A stretch of DNA of 64,000 nt from Bactericera cockerelli (GCA_024516035.1 CM044958.1:7120362-7184361); one strand, 5' to 3'; shown: positions 39,006 through 49,020, numbered from the stretch's first letter. Notes: a model not told the origin generated them from the sequence alone. Translations and numbers: made by a program.

Positions 39006-39375
39006 CCCTGACCCTCTTATACCTCAGGTGCCCCTCATCTTATATCCTCTTTCTCCTTCTTCTCCTCCTCTTTCTCCACAATCTCTGCCTCCTCCTCCTC
39101 TTTCTCCTATTTCTCTACAATCTCTAATTCCTCCTCTTCTCTTCCTCTTTCTCCTACTTCTCTACAATATCAGCTAATTCCTTCTTTTTCTCCTCCTCCT
39201 CCTCTTCTCTTCCTCTTTATCATACTTCTCTACAATCTCTAATTCCTCCTCTTCTTCTCCTTTTTCTCCTTCTCCTCCTTCTACTTCTCTTCCTTTTCTA
39301 CTACCCCTACATCCTCCTCTTTCTTCTCTTCCTCCTCCTTCTTCTCTACCTCCTCCTCTTTCATTTTTTTCACAA
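39006..39375. repeat. Pyrimidine tract with CTACAATCTCTAATTCCTCC units
   Basis: C/T-rich, with an imperfect repeat of about 60-110 bp marked by CTTCTCTACAATCTCTAATTC. No gene. Confidence 0.8.
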
Positions 39376-39689
39376 CCACACTTGTGTTCTTATCTGCACT
39401 TTAGACAGGAAAGCGTTGGAAGATAACAGCTCTTTATTATTACCCTCTGAACGCCAGGTGAGGGGGAGGTATTCCAATATGGCGAGCTTTCCTGCCCTAT
39501 CAAGATCTTCATTCGTATGAATGGCTCAGATTTTTTTAATGAGCCCCCTTTTTCCGTGGATAAGTACCTAAAGGCATGAAAGTGCATTGGGATTTTTTTT
39601 GTTCGTATTTGAAGAGGCATTTCACCGAGCTTTTTGTGGAGGAATTCTACCGAGTGAGTTTCAACTTTACTGTTGAGTGTTTTTTTTTG
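39376..39689. other. No recognisable gene
   Basis: Opposed frames of 76 and 69 codons without motif. Confidence 0.4.
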
Positions 39690-39785
39690 GGAGTGTTTAA
39701 CGTCGCCGTCGCTTTCAACTGCATGGATATATCACGACGGGGGTATTACCCTCCTTTTGTCTCAGTCACAGTCAACTTATTATAA
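39690..39785 (-). mobile_element. 5S-type SINE 3' tail
   Basis: Minus strand: GGAGGGTAATACCCCCGTCG, TGATATATCCATGCAGTTGA, AAGCGACGGCGACGTTAAA. The central domain is cut on its 5' side, where a family S SINE begins. Confidence 0.65.
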
Positions 39786-39965
39786 TAATAACCCTCTTTA
39801 GTGAAAGTTAACCACCAGGCGAGATTAATGCTCAAAGCTTTTTCTACCACCTAACCCTCAGAGTCTTATTATTATGTGGTCACAAACTCGAATTAATGAG
39901 GAAAAATTCATACACAGGGAGGTATTTGAACTAACGCATTCCTACAATACCTGGAATGAATAACT
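39786..39965 (-). mobile_element. Family S SINE, head truncated
   Basis: Minus strand: TCCAGGTATTGTAGGAATGC, GTTAGTTCAAATACCTCCCT, the body TTCGAGTTTGTGACCACATA, and ATTAATCTCGCCTGGTGGTT. Confidence 0.7.
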
Positions 39966-40229
39966 AGTGATACTAGATTAATTGATGGTAATCAACTAAT
40001 TACAAGTCGATGAGTTACTAATCGATTACGATTATCGGAATCGTTTCTAATCGATTGCCTTGATTTTCAATTAATTGGATCATCACTTCATACAGACATC
40101 AAGAGACTTCTGGACATTTACTCCGCTCAAATTCCAGCTCTCAGATCATGTAACCATTGCAAGTTTATCATCTGACTTTGGAAAGAGGGATGAATAAGAA
40201 ATGAGTAACGCAGCCTTTTAAAGATTGTC
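39966..40229. other. Unassigned; ATCGATTA-like words
   Basis: ACTAATCGATTACGATTATC and TTCTAATCGATTGCC at 40016-40065 resemble the ends of the hAT-like element at 60788, but no target duplication or second end was found. Confidence 0.35.
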
Positions 40230-40935
40230 GTTGTGGGCTTTGGGAATGTTGGGAAGAGGAAGAATGCGGAGAAGGGGAGAAAGATGAGGTGGAGAGAGAA
40301 GGGGAGAAAGATGTGGTGGGAGAAAGAGAAGGGGAGAAAAATGTGGTGGGAGAAGAGAAGGGAGAAAGATGTGCGGGAGAAAACGGGAGAAGATGTGGTG
40401 GGAGAAGAGAAGGGAGAAAGATATGGTGGGAGAAGAATGGAAATGGACGAGGAGTAGATGGAGGTTAAGCAGATGGGAGAAGAGGAAAACAGGGGGAAGA
40501 AGTGGTTAGGAAATAGGGATTGGGTAGGGATTCCAGGGCAAGACTTGACGGAAAGCGTTTTCGGAGTAGGGTAAAAGATGAGAGGAGAAGACTAAGTGGA
40601 GGAAATGTTGAGAAGGGGGAAAGAACGCGTAGGGGAAAGAGTGTGGAAGTGAAGGAATGGGTGGTAAGGAAAGAGGATGAGTGTGCAACTTGCAAGGAGG
40701 AGGGGGCAATGGGTGAGGAGAAGAGGGTAAGAAGTCTAGGAGAAGGGCGAGGAAGAGAGTGTGGAGAGTGGTGCGTGAATTGTATGGAGGAGGGGATAAG
40801 CAATGGGTGAGGAGATAAGGGTATGCAGTGGAGTTGAAGGGTGGGGAAATGATGAGCAGTGTTGGGTGAATTGTACAAAACGAAGAAGACAGGGGTATGT
40901 GAAGGAAGTGGAATGAATGAAGGGGGTAACCACTT
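40230..40935. repeat. Purine-rich tract with GGGAGAAAGATGTGGTGGGA units
   Basis: Units of about 21-33 bp repeat at 40263-40440; the G/A-rich character continues to about 40900. The Gly/Glu/Arg/Lys and Pro/Ser/Leu frames are compositional. Confidence 0.8.
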
Positions 40936-40954
40936 TCTGGCCTTATGGGGAGCT

Positions 40955-41040
40955 GGCCTCTTTAGCTGGATCGATAAGGTGGAGATTTCGTAATCTAGAG
41001 GTCGGTGGTTCGAGTTCCATCGAGTTGAGAAAGAGGTTGT
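40955..41040 (+). mobile_element. Family T SINE head
   Basis: CTTTAGCTGGATCGATAAGG, TGGAGATTTCGTAATCTAGA, GGTCGGTGGTTCGAGTTCC. The anticodon-loop position reads TTCGTAA instead of CTTGTAA. The body is absent. Confidence 0.7.
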
Positions 41041-41585
41041 TGAGCGAAAGATGCATGACACTTGGAGGGTGAATGATCGGCAGACGTGGCATAGTGCTGT
41101 ATGATGGTTGAAGAGGGGAAGAATTTTGGGTATGGTTGACGGAGATGAATTGAAAGTGGGAGGAGGCGAGGGACAAAGAAGGAGGAATATATTTAAATTG
41201 GATGAGAGAAAGGGAGAAGAGGATGGGTAAAGTAGAGTAGGGGGAGGGGCCGGAAGGGGTTCTCAGAGTGAATTGAAGAGTTGAGGGAGAGAAGAGGAGA
41301 TAAATGGGAGAGGTGGAGAGAAGAGGGGGGGCAAAGAGAAGGAGAAAGAGGGAGAGAGAGAGAAGGAAAGAGGACAAGGAAATGATGGGGAGGGGGAGGG
41401 AGAGAGAGAGGAAAGGGACATTACGTGCATATTCATTATTCATAAATTATTTTACATTCTTGCTCATGGTGAGCTTTCAGGCTTTTTGTGCGGAGAGGAG
41501 GGGGAAGTTTATTAACGGGGAAGAAAAGTGGAAGAAGGGAAGAGGAGAAAGAGGATGAGGGAGAAAGAGAGAATAGGAATGGCGG
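41041..41585. repeat. Purine-rich low-complexity tract
   Basis: G/A-rich with GGGAGAGAG words, mainly 41150-41420 and 41490-41575. No gene. Confidence 0.75.
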
Positions 41586-41944
41586 GATTCCTTATGAGTC
41601 ATGACACCTTGGCTACACTGCATGCGACGCATCTTATACCGGGTGGTTCAGAGAATAGGAGCTGGATTGTATGTAGGGAGAGAGTTATAGAGCCAAATAA
41701 TAAAACAGTATTAGATTTAAAGTTACCTCAACTCAGTCTTTAGTGAGCGGTGATTGGTTGAAACTCCGTCTCTTGGGAGATTGGTTTATCTTAAATTTCA
41801 GTCCTTTCCTTCTAGGTATAAATCACTTTATCCATCCAAGTCTTAACCTGACTGGACGTTGCTTAACTTCCGTGACAGAGAACTGATATCATTGTTGGTA
41901 TTATTTTCATTCAAATTTCAAATTATTTAATTATTTTTGTAGGA
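41586..41944 (-). other. Unassigned, with a 5S-head fragment
   Basis: On the minus strand at 41835-41885, GAAGTTAAGCAACGTCCAGT, CAGGTTAAGACTTGGATGGA is a degenerate 5S internal segment, probably the remnant of a 5S-headed SINE. The rest is unassigned. Confidence 0.5.
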
Positions 41945-42060
41945 TGACGAATCAGTAGCTTGATCGATCAGTCGGCGGACTTTTAACCTGTAGGTCGGTG
42001 GTTCAAGTCCCAAGTAACCAAGTTAAGCAAATATTTAACAAAACGAGATTGTATCCTTTC
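41945..42060 (+). mobile_element. Family T SINE
   Basis: CAGTAGCTTGATCGATCAGT, CGGCGGACTTTTAACCTGTA, GGTCGGTGGTTCAAGTCCC, body TTAACAAAACGAGATTGTA. Diverged. Confidence 0.75.
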
Positions 42061-42425
42061 TGATTACCCTGATATAGTTGAAAATTACTGTTGGTTTTTC
42101 AAATAAATAATTTACGATCGTGTGTATTAGGTATTAAATATTTTATTTAGTTTCGTATTAAAATTTATTTGGTTAGTATGAATATTTTATTTGGTTAGGT
42201 ATTGAATATTTTATTTTGTTAGGTATGAAATATTGTACTAATTACATAATGATTTATGTTGAATTTTGTTCTTCGTGACATGTAAAATTTATAATAATTT
42301 ATGCCTATTGAAATGCACGGACAATAATTTTATACCTAATACATATCTACATGTTGTATATATTCACTATTTCCTATATTAAACTGTGAAAGTCTACATC
42401 TCTTTTTTTTATTTTTTTTACATAA
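42061..42425. other. AT-rich DNA with GGTATTAAATATTTTATTT repeats
   Basis: Four imperfect copies of TTAGGTATTGAATATTTTAT-like sequence at 42128-42235. No gene. Confidence 0.5.
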
Positions 42426-42648
42426 TTATACTTATAAAAGAGAGTTTCACTCACTGACTGACTGACTGATGATTGATTGACTGATGACTGACTCACTGAT
42501 CATCACTGTTTCTCCGAATGGTAAGACCTAGGAAGTGAAATTTGATGGGTAGCTTTGTCTTACAGTCTAGATGTGCAATAAGACGGGATTTCTCGAAATC
42601 CCCACTACAACACTGCCATTGGCGAAAAAGGACTTTTTACTTTCATAT
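42426..42648 (+). mobile_element. Short Helitron-like element, 3'-truncated
   Basis: TATACTTATAAAAGAGAGTT, (CTGA) repeats, GTAGCTTTGTCTTACAGTCT, CATTGGCGAAAAAGGACTTT, then breaks off at TACTTTCATATAATA before the hairpin and CTAG. It is a truncated copy of the 22509-22756 family. Confidence 0.75.
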
Positions 42649-43685
42649 AATATATTTTAAAAATTATAAATAACAATAAATGTTTTGAAAGACACATATA
42701 AGTTAAATGCCAGCGCCATCTTTAAAGGTTGTTGACTGTTGACAAATTCTTCTTCTGATTCCACGAATTCTCAATGACACAGCTCGAATGAGTGAGAAAT
42801 GTATGATGGTTCTCACCTGGCTGTGATCTTTGAGAATGGTTTTTCCATTTGTCACTTAATCTTTCCGTTACTCTTCTTTGAAAGTTGTCATATTCCTTAT
42901 TCGATTGATGTAGAGATATAGACTACTACATCTCTACATCAATTGAATAAATAACGTAATATATTTGATAGATTTTTCAATGTGATACGTACGTAACAAT
43001 ATACATGTGTATATTTTATAAGAAATTTAATACTTTTCAAGCAAATAATTTATTGAATTTTATATGTTACTTTTTTTTTGATATGGCCATGCAGAAAGTG
43101 ACGTAAAAAAACATTAAATAAAATTTATTAAATTTTAATTCTAATAATAGTTAATTTTACACTGTGCCTCACATATAATTTTAATTAGTTTTAATTAATA
43201 CTATATTTAGCTGTACACAATTTTATAACCCCGGCACTCTCAGTTCGGATGGGTAGTTGCACCCTCACTCCACTACCCCATTCTGCGTGCTTTATTGTTC
43301 TTTGGTGTCTGTTCAAAGTTTAGTGTCCCATATCACGCGATAGCCAAACGGTTTACAATCTCAGCCATGTCCGTTATCACTGGTATCTGTGATATATCTT
43401 TGTATTGTATCTTTATTATTATTACCTGCTGTTCTCGAATTGCCACACACCATGAGAAGGTGAGATAATGGTTGTCCTGGTGGGGATTTAAATAAGAGAC
43501 AGGGATAGGGGTTGTGGAGAGAGTGATTAATGCGGAAGTAAAAGATAGCGAAAGTTTTTGGACGGAGGAGACAGAGAAATTGCCACACATCATGAAAAGG
43601 TGAGATAGGGATTGGTGGGAAATATGAAAGACTTTGTGTAGAATGAGAGAAGAAAGTAGGGAATTATTTACAAAAATCTTCAAAA
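42649..43685. other. No recognisable gene; small perfect-arm hairpin
   Basis: TTATTCGATTGATGTAGAGA and TCTCTACATCAATTGAATAA pair with one mismatch at 42898-42951. The minus-strand frames at 43333-43683 have no motif but overlap a 60-bp imperfect duplication containing TTGCCACACA.CATGA.AAGG. Confidence 0.45.
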
Positions 43686-43687
43686 AT

Positions 43688-43832
43688 TAGTCGCGAGCTC
43701 GAAACCCAGCCGGGTCATGACAAGTTATCCTCCCATTTAGGAGTTTTACCACATAATAATACGTCATAAGACCTATAAGTCCTCGTCGGGCATCAGCGTA
43801 AAAGGCGATATTATTATAACTTCTTTTTTTTT
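43688..43832 (+). mobile_element. Family G SINE, 5'-truncated
   Basis: GAGCTCGAAACCCAGCCGGG (B box), TCATGACAAGTTATCCTCCC, GTTTTACCACATAATAATAC, GTCCTCGTCGGGCATCAGCG. Matches 38237-38435. Confidence 0.75.
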
Positions 43833-43857
43833 TAAACTTATTATAACTTCTTCTTAT

Positions 43858-44020
43858 CAACCGACCTCAGTAGCTTGATCGATAAGGCGGTGGACTTATA
43901 ACCTGGAGGTCGGTGGTTCAAGTCCCGGTTTCAGCGTAGATTTAGTAAAGCGAGTTTGAGTAGTTGTGATATCACGAAAGTGATTAACACAAATATGATA
44001 ACTTTAAAAAAAAAAACTTT
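43858..44020 (+). mobile_element. Family T SINE, complete reference copy
   Basis: Head: ACCGACCTCAGTAGCTTGAT, CGATAAGGCGGTGGACTTAT, AACCTGGAGGTCGGTGGTTC. Body: CGGTTTCAGCGTAGATTTAG, TAAAGCGAGTTTGAGTAGTT, GTGATATCACGAAAGTGATT, AACACAAATATGATAACTTT. It ends in an A-run. It is the best copy from which to define the family. Confidence 0.9.
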
Positions 44021-44122
44021 TAACTTCTTCTTATCGGAAAGGTAGTTGTCCCTCGGAATCGGTTTCGCATGAGTTCAGGGCACTTACACCCATGCCATTC
44101 CAGAAACGGAAAAACTTCGGTC

Positions 44123-44370
44123 AGAATACTTTTGATGAGGTACCGTAAAAACTTGGAAACCGCTGCCCATAAAGCTGCCTACAAAAAATTCAAACAATTG
44201 AGTGAATACGTTTGATGAGGTACCGTAAAAATTTGGAAACCGCTGTCCTCAAAGCGGCCTAGAAATTCAATCAATTTTATTGAGTGAATACGTTTGATGA
44301 GGTACCGTAAAAATTTGGAAACCACTGTCCAAAAAGCGGCCTTCTAAAAATTCAATCAATTGAGTGAAAG
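44123..44370. repeat. Tandem triplication, period 81-82 bp
   Basis: GAATAC.TTTGATGAGGTACC starts at 44123, 44204 and 44286, each followed by GTAAAAA.TTGGAAACC, a GCTGCC/GCGGCC word and AATTCAA.CAATT. The units are 85-90 percent similar by eye. Confidence 0.9.
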
Positions 44371-44595
44371 CTTATTGTATACAACTGTTCTAGTGTGCTG
44401 AAACTTTCCATGCAATCAAGTAAATAAACAAGCTTGCTGATAGCTTCTAACACCCCCCCCCCGCCGCCCCCCACTATTCAACAAGAAAAGCTCCGACACG
44501 AAATTGTGAAGGGAGAGAAAGAATAGGATGTATGTATACAGGAATTAATACAGGTATATGTATAGGAATTAATGCAGCTATATGTAAAGGAATTA
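44371..44595. other. Unassigned; C-run and AGGAATTAATACAG repeat
   Basis: C-rich run at 44451-44472; GGAATTAAT(A/G)CAG occurs three times at 44531-44600 with a period of about 30 bp. Confidence 0.55.
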
Positions 44596-44763
44596 ATACA
44601 GGAAACGAAACTGTCAATGAACTTCTCGCCCATCGGAGGGGAGGTATACTACGGGATGGGCAAGCTGCAACACAGACCACAAGCGTCTGCAGTAGCTCCT
44701 GTTTCATGGCTACGAAATAAACGGCTGTGAAACACTCATCTTTAAAAAAAAAAAAAAAAAAAT
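44596..44763 (+). mobile_element. Family A retroposon 3' end with poly(A)
   Basis: CTTCTCGCCCATCGGAGGGG, GATGGGCAAGCTGCAACACA, GACCACAAGCGTCTGCAGTA, CCTGTTTCATGGCTACGAAA, ACACTCATCTTT then an A-run (44743-44761). A poly(A) tail suggests LINE-mediated retroposition. The source gene or element is not recognised. Confidence 0.75.
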
Positions 44764-44935
44764 GGCCATTTGATTGTGTGTAAAGTTGACTGATTTAATC
44801 TGTCACTTGGGCTTAAAAGATACATAAGTTTTAGTTATTTATTACATACATAAGATTAAGATTTAATTCTACATACATCTACGAAGTATGGGAATATAAA
44901 TAAGATCTATCATCAGGATAGCTCTTATAATAATA
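44764..44935. other. AT-rich interval
   Basis: Nothing supported. Confidence 0.4.
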
Positions 44936-44937
44936 AT

Positions 44938-45160
44938 GAAAATAATAACTCTTTAGTTGAAGATAACCACCAGGTGAGGTTAATGCTCAAAGCATTTTCT
45001 ACCACCTAACCTTCAGAGTCTTATTATTCTGTGGTCACGAACTTAATTTAATGAGGAAAAATTCATGCATCAGGTGGGATTCGAACCAACGGATCCCTAC
45101 GCTACCTGGATTACCAGACTAGCGCGTTGACCACTTGACTACCAGTGCACGGACTACCAG
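44938..45160 (-). mobile_element. Family S SINE, complete
   Basis: Minus strand: GTGCACTGGTAGTCAAGTGG, TCAACGCGCTAGTCTGGTAA, TCCAGGTAGCGTAGGGATCC, GTTGGTTCGAATCCCACCTG, then TTAAGTTCGTGACCACAGAA, TTAGGTGGTAGAAAATGCTT, GAGCATTAACCTCACCTGGT, ending in (TTAT)n. A reference copy for the family. Confidence 0.9.
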
Positions 45161-45171
45161 TGACTTGTGTA

Positions 45172-45325
45172 CTTTTTTTTGGGTGTAACGTCACTTAAAC
45201 TGCATGGTCATAATATCATGACGGGGGTGTTACCCTCTATTCGCAAGAAAATCACAAATCTGTTACCCAAATTAACCTCACCCTGCCTAGGTTAGGCCCG
45301 GATCTGTTCAACTAATGAACAGATC
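45172..45325 (-). mobile_element. 5S/Y-type SINE central domain and tail
   Basis: Minus strand: GGCCTAACCTAGGCAGGGTG, AGGTTAATTTGGGTAACAGA, TTTGTGATTTTCTTGCGAAT, AGAGGGTAACACCCCCGTCA, TGATATTATGACCATGCAGT. Its 3' end is TGACGTTACACCC. The head is missing. GATCTGTTCA..TGAACAGATC at about 45301-45328 forms a short palindrome at its 5' edge. Confidence 0.65.
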
Positions 45326-45328
45326 CGG

Positions 45329-45686
45329 CCATGCCTTTGTATTTATTTACAGCGCCTAACCCTATAAAATATACGAAGAACTATTGCCCTTGCTGATAAT
45401 GAAGCCATTACAATATAAGTTGTTCTCGAGATATCCATCTACCCCCTTGCATTAGGCATAGCAGCACATAAATTTCGGGAAAATTAAGTGCAGGAGGGTG
45501 AGCTGGAATTTAGAGTTTTCTATTTCAAAACTCGCGTGCATGCTGAAGGAAGCTTGCATGCGATCCCAGAAAGCGGGAAGTTCATTTCTGAAATAATTGT
45601 AGCAAGTAAATTGAACTTCAGTTTTTTTTTTTTTTTTTTTGATATCAAGAAATTATAGTAATTAATAATATGTCACCAATCCATAT
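45329..45686. other. No recognisable gene; poly(T)
   Basis: T-run at 45622-45640. No gene. Confidence 0.45.
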
Positions 45687-45735
45687 CCTCGTCATGCTGG
45701 AAGTTGCTTAACTTCTGTGACTAAGCGAGAAAGGG
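45687..45735 (-). pseudogene. 5S-head fragment of a SINE
   Basis: Minus strand TCTCGCTTAGTCACAGAAGT, TAAGCAACTTCCAGCATGAC resembles the 5S segment GTCACTGAAGTTAAGCAACGTCC. Too short to tell gene remnant from SINE remnant. Confidence 0.45.
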
Positions 45736-46680
45736 TGTTTTCAAACTACCATCTCCACGTGCACTGCTGGCAGTCTAACAGTATTACAAATACTGACCTA
45801 ATTTTTCTAGGAGCAACCGAATTTTTTGTCATTAAGTTGTATATTTGTATACACATCTCTGTGTGCAATATACTGCTTATCTATCACACAACTATTTACT
45901 TTAAGAAATATGTAGCTGCCTAGTTATTTAAATCTCCTTAAAAATATCTACACACGTACTTCCACATGCTGCAGTGATGCACCTACTTTCTAAATATAGC
46001 CAAACCTTTTCATTTATCTCATCTATCTACGCTACCTGTAAGTACATAAAGGCAAAAAATCCATGTACTTAGTTTCAAGTACAGCTATGTACCTAGGACT
46101 ATGTATCTAAAGTACATAAAGCAGAAACATAATCTACTTTCTAGGTTGTGAAAAGCGAAAGTTTTCCCAGGGCAATGAACCTCTTTTTTTCTCGGTTAAT
46201 TCTGAAATTCACTGAATCGGAAATGAGTTTACGAGTGAAAATCTTTTTCTCGGAGGAAAATTTTTGAACCTTGGCCAAAAAATTGCACCTCACCTCTCGA
46301 GGAAGATGGCGGCCCTTCTTCCAAACGCGCTTCACTTCTCCTCGCTGAACTCCTGTCCTCTCACCGCTCACCTCCGTGGAAAGTTTATCTTGTAATCCAT
46401 GCTGTAAAATGTGACGGCAAACATTTCGGATTAAATACTTCGCAACTTTTTTATTCGAATTTCTCTCTCGAGTTTTTGGTTTGAAATTTGTGTTCCAGTA
46501 AGCCACTTGAAGGCCAAATGAGGTGTTATGTAAATTGTACTCTACAAGGAGGTTTGGTTACCTGTTGCTCCACATTCCAAAGGTTGGGAGTATTGTAGGT
46601 TGAGAATAGCATTTTCAGAAAAGTTGGGTGTCAGCTTTTTGTAATAAGAAAGGATTTTTGCGAGTTTCTCACGAGTTCGT
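45736..46680. other. No supported gene; one unassigned 121-codon frame
   Basis: On the minus strand 46506-46141 a frame of 121 codons, rich in Lys and Arg, starts with ATG (MAYWNTNFKP). Its base composition is less skewed than its surroundings, but I see no motif, signal or neighbour to support it, and no splice context was confirmed. It is left as an unproven frame. Confidence 0.3.
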
Positions 46681-46683
46681 TAC

Positions 46684-46870
46684 CACTGGTAGTCAAGTGG
46701 TTTAACGCGCTAGTCTGGCTATCCAGGTTGCGGAGGGATCCGTTAGTTCGAATACCACCCAGTGCATGAATTTTTCTTCGTTAATTTGAGTTTTGTGACT
46801 GCATAAAAAAGTAAGACTCTGAGGGTTAGTTTTAGAAGATGCTTTGGGGCATTAGCCTATTTGCACTACT
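46684..46870 (+). mobile_element. Family S SINE
   Basis: CCACTGGTAGTCAAGTGGTT, TAACGCGCTAGTCTGGCTAT, CCAGGTTGCGGAGGGATCCG, AGTTCGAATACCACCCAGTG, body to AGATGCTTTGGGGCATTAGC. It lacks the final CTGGTGGTTACC module. Confidence 0.8.
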
Positions 46871-47096
46871 AGTCAATGTGGTTAATGCGCGTGGGTTCTG
46901 GTTAAATCCAACCGTGTATGAATCCTCAGCGTTCTACCGAGGATTGTTCGCGTTGGTTAAAAATCCCACCCAATCCAGTGTATTGAATTGTATTCCATCA
47001 TATCATATTTAAGTGGTTTAGTGTCCACATAATAATAACAACTATTAAATAAATGATGGCCGCCTGTTATCTTCCACTAATGAGTGTTATTATTAT
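46866..47096 (+). mobile_element. Diverged family S SINE with rearranged head
   Basis: CACTACTAGTCAATGTGGTT, AATGCGCGTGGGTTCTGGTT and TAAAAATCCCACCCAATCCA keep the head outline. GTGTCCACATAATAATAACA and GGCCGCCTGTTATCTTCCAC, (TTA)n keep the tail. It follows directly on the previous SINE. Confidence 0.6.
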
Positions 47097-47680
47097 TAAT
47101 AGTAACCTTTATTGTCAATTTCTCTAATAAGATTCAAGAGTTTCACGTGTGACGTAAGGTCTAAAAATTGGTCATATTTATTTTATTAAGGAGAAGGTTA
47201 TACGCCCATGGTCTTACTCTCACACAAAGTTACCTAACCCCAAAGAGGAAATATTCATACCCAAAGTTCATTCCCATTGTGCGTGCAGAAAGCAAAAGTA
47301 CAAAGAAGTTGTAAATTGTTGCTGCATACTCATTTAATTTCTCAAAGAAATATTTCAGGCGAATATTAAGTTTATGAACACATACATAGGCTTTGATTAT
47401 AAAAATGAATTATACAAACTGTGTAGGCGTAATATATACTGCAGTAAATGCTCTTACGAGTGTGTTGTGTTTGCATACGTCATAAATTTAATATCATAAT
47501 AAATACTTATTTTAATCAAGTATTCTGCACCAGGCATGGCAATAAGCCAGGGCTGGATGATAAATGAACATCCCCTATACGTAATCCTGGAAAATATTTA
47601 AAAGCGAGAACAAACTGGAGCAAAATTATCTATCTGGAAAAGTCATCAATAGTTTTCATATATCTGTTCATCACTCTTTT
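47097..47680. other. No recognisable gene
   Basis: AT-rich, no motif. Confidence 0.4.
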
Positions 47681-47682
47681 TG

Positions 47683-47945
47683 ATATCACAACTACTCAAT
47701 CTCGCTTTACTAAATCTACGCTAAAAACAAGACTTGAACCACTGGAAGAGAGTGCCGTTAGCATTAGCACCGCCCTTGATCAAGTTTTGTTTTGTTAATT
47801 TAATTTCTATGTATGTATATTTATTATTCTATGTTATTTGTAAATAAAACTTGATCCAACTGTTTATAATAATAATAATAAATAACCACGACCACCAGGT
47901 TACAAGTCCACCGCCTTTTCCATGCAAGCCACTGAGGTCGGTAAA
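47683..47945 (-). mobile_element. Family T SINE split by a LINE tail
   Basis: The minus-strand head at 47945-47885 (CCGACCTCAGTGGCTTGCAT, AAGGCGGTGGACTTGTAACC, TGGTGGTCGTGGT) and body at 47745-47683 (CAAGTCTTGTTTTTAGCGTA, GATTTAGTAAAGCGAGATTG, AGTAGTTGTGATATC) are separated by the insert. ACCAC at both junctions is a plausible target duplication. Confidence 0.8.
47746..47884 (+). mobile_element. Family L variant LINE tail nested in a SINE
   Basis: GGAAGAGAGTGCCGTTAGCA, TTAGCACCGCCCTTGATCAA, then AATAAAACTTGATCCAACTG and (ATA)n. The hairpin words have diverged from GATTGCC..GGCAATAAC. The LINE coding region is absent. Confidence 0.75.
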
Positions 47946-48055
47946 TCGATAAAAATCTTCGAAAACGAGTTCAAAGGTCAAAATTTATTGATACCTTCTT
48001 GTTCGGATTTAAAAACAAAAATTCAAAATTTCGTTACAGTTTGGATACCTTCCGG

Positions 48056-48226
48056 TGCGCTCGTGTTGACCCAGCACCTAAATGAGTGTGTCACTTCTCG
48101 CCCATCAGAGGGAGGCATACACGGATGGGCAGGCTACAACACAGACCACAAGCGTCTACAGGAGCTCCTGTTTCATGGCTACGAAATAAGAAAGGCTGTG
48201 AAACACTCATCTTAAAAAAAATACCC
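48056..48226 (+). mobile_element. Family A retroposon fragment
   Basis: TGTTGACCCAGCACCTAAAT, TCTCGCCCATCAGAGGGAGG, ACACAGACCACAAGCGTCTA, TTTCATGGCTACGAAATAAG, AACACTCATCTT and a short A-run. The 97-codon frame over it is probably fortuitous. Confidence 0.7.
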
Positions 48227-48235
48227 TTTGTATCT

Positions 48236-48358
48236 CCTCAAAGTCCGGGCCTGGGTTCGATTCCTGGAGGAAGGGAGGAACAGAAAAACTCAGGCAGAAA
48301 ACACAAGACAGCGCCGCTATAAATTGCTGTCATCAGGACTAAGGAGTTATTATTAAAG
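48236..48358 (+). mobile_element. tRNA-like SINE fragment (B box and body)
   Basis: GGGCCTGGGTTCGATTCCTG is a B box; the body CAGAAAACACAAGACAGCGC, CGCTATAAATTGCTGTCATC, GGACTAAGGAGTTATTATTA ends in TTATTA like other SINEs here. The A box is not found. Confidence 0.5.
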
Positions 48359-48359
48359 C

Positions 48360-49020
48360 AGAGCTCCCAGACCTCCCTCTCCCTCTTGCTTTCTATCTCG
48401 CTTCTTCCCTCTCTCTTCCCTTTCTTTTTTCATCTCTCTCCTCCTCTCTTCTCTCTCACTCTCTTTCCCTTTCTCTTTTCTCTCCCCCCTCCCTCCTTCT
48501 CTCTCTCTCTCTTTCCCTTTCTCTTTATCTCTACTCCCTCCTCTCTCTCTCTCTCTTTCCCTTCCTCTTTATCTCTCTCCCTCCCTCTCTTCTCTCTCTT
48601 TCCCTTTTTCTTTATCTCTCTCCCTCCCTTCCTCCCTCTCTCTCTCCTCCTCTCCCCCCTTCTATCTCTCTCTCCTTTCTTCTCTTCTTCCCTTATTCCG
48701 TTTCTCTTATCCTCTTTTCCTCCTGCTCTTAAACATTTTTCATCTTTCATACATACTCTCCCTCCATTTTTTTTGCCTTTTTATTTCTGTCCATCCACCT
48801 TTTCCTTATCCTCCTTTTATATTTTAAAGCCCCCCTATACATTTCAAAATTTCTTTCTGTTTTTTCTCTCTCTTTCTCCTCTCCTCTCCCTTTTTCTCTT
48901 CCCTCTCCTTTCCTTCTCTCTCTTCCCTCTCCTCTCATCTCTCTCCTCTCTCTCTCTCTCCTTCCTCTCCTCTCCTTTCCTTTCCTTCTCTTTCTCCCCA
49001 ATTATTCGCGTTTCTTCTTA
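48360..49020. repeat. Long pyrimidine tract with TCTCTTTCCCTTTCTCTTTA units
   Basis: About 650 bp almost all C/T; the unit CTCTCTTTCCCTTTCTCTTT, ATCTCT recurs four to five times at 48460-48620. The 221-codon Ser/Leu/Phe frame and the Lys/Glu/Arg frames opposite are compositional. Confidence 0.9.

Noticed and set aside
40465..41061. 198-codon minus-strand frame rich in Pro, Ser and His
   Set aside because: Lies opposite a purine-rich tract, and its start overlaps a family T SINE head; no motif.
46141..46506. 121-codon Lys/Arg-rich frame as a possible host exon
   Set aside because: No recognisable domain or splice context. Kept only as an unproven frame.
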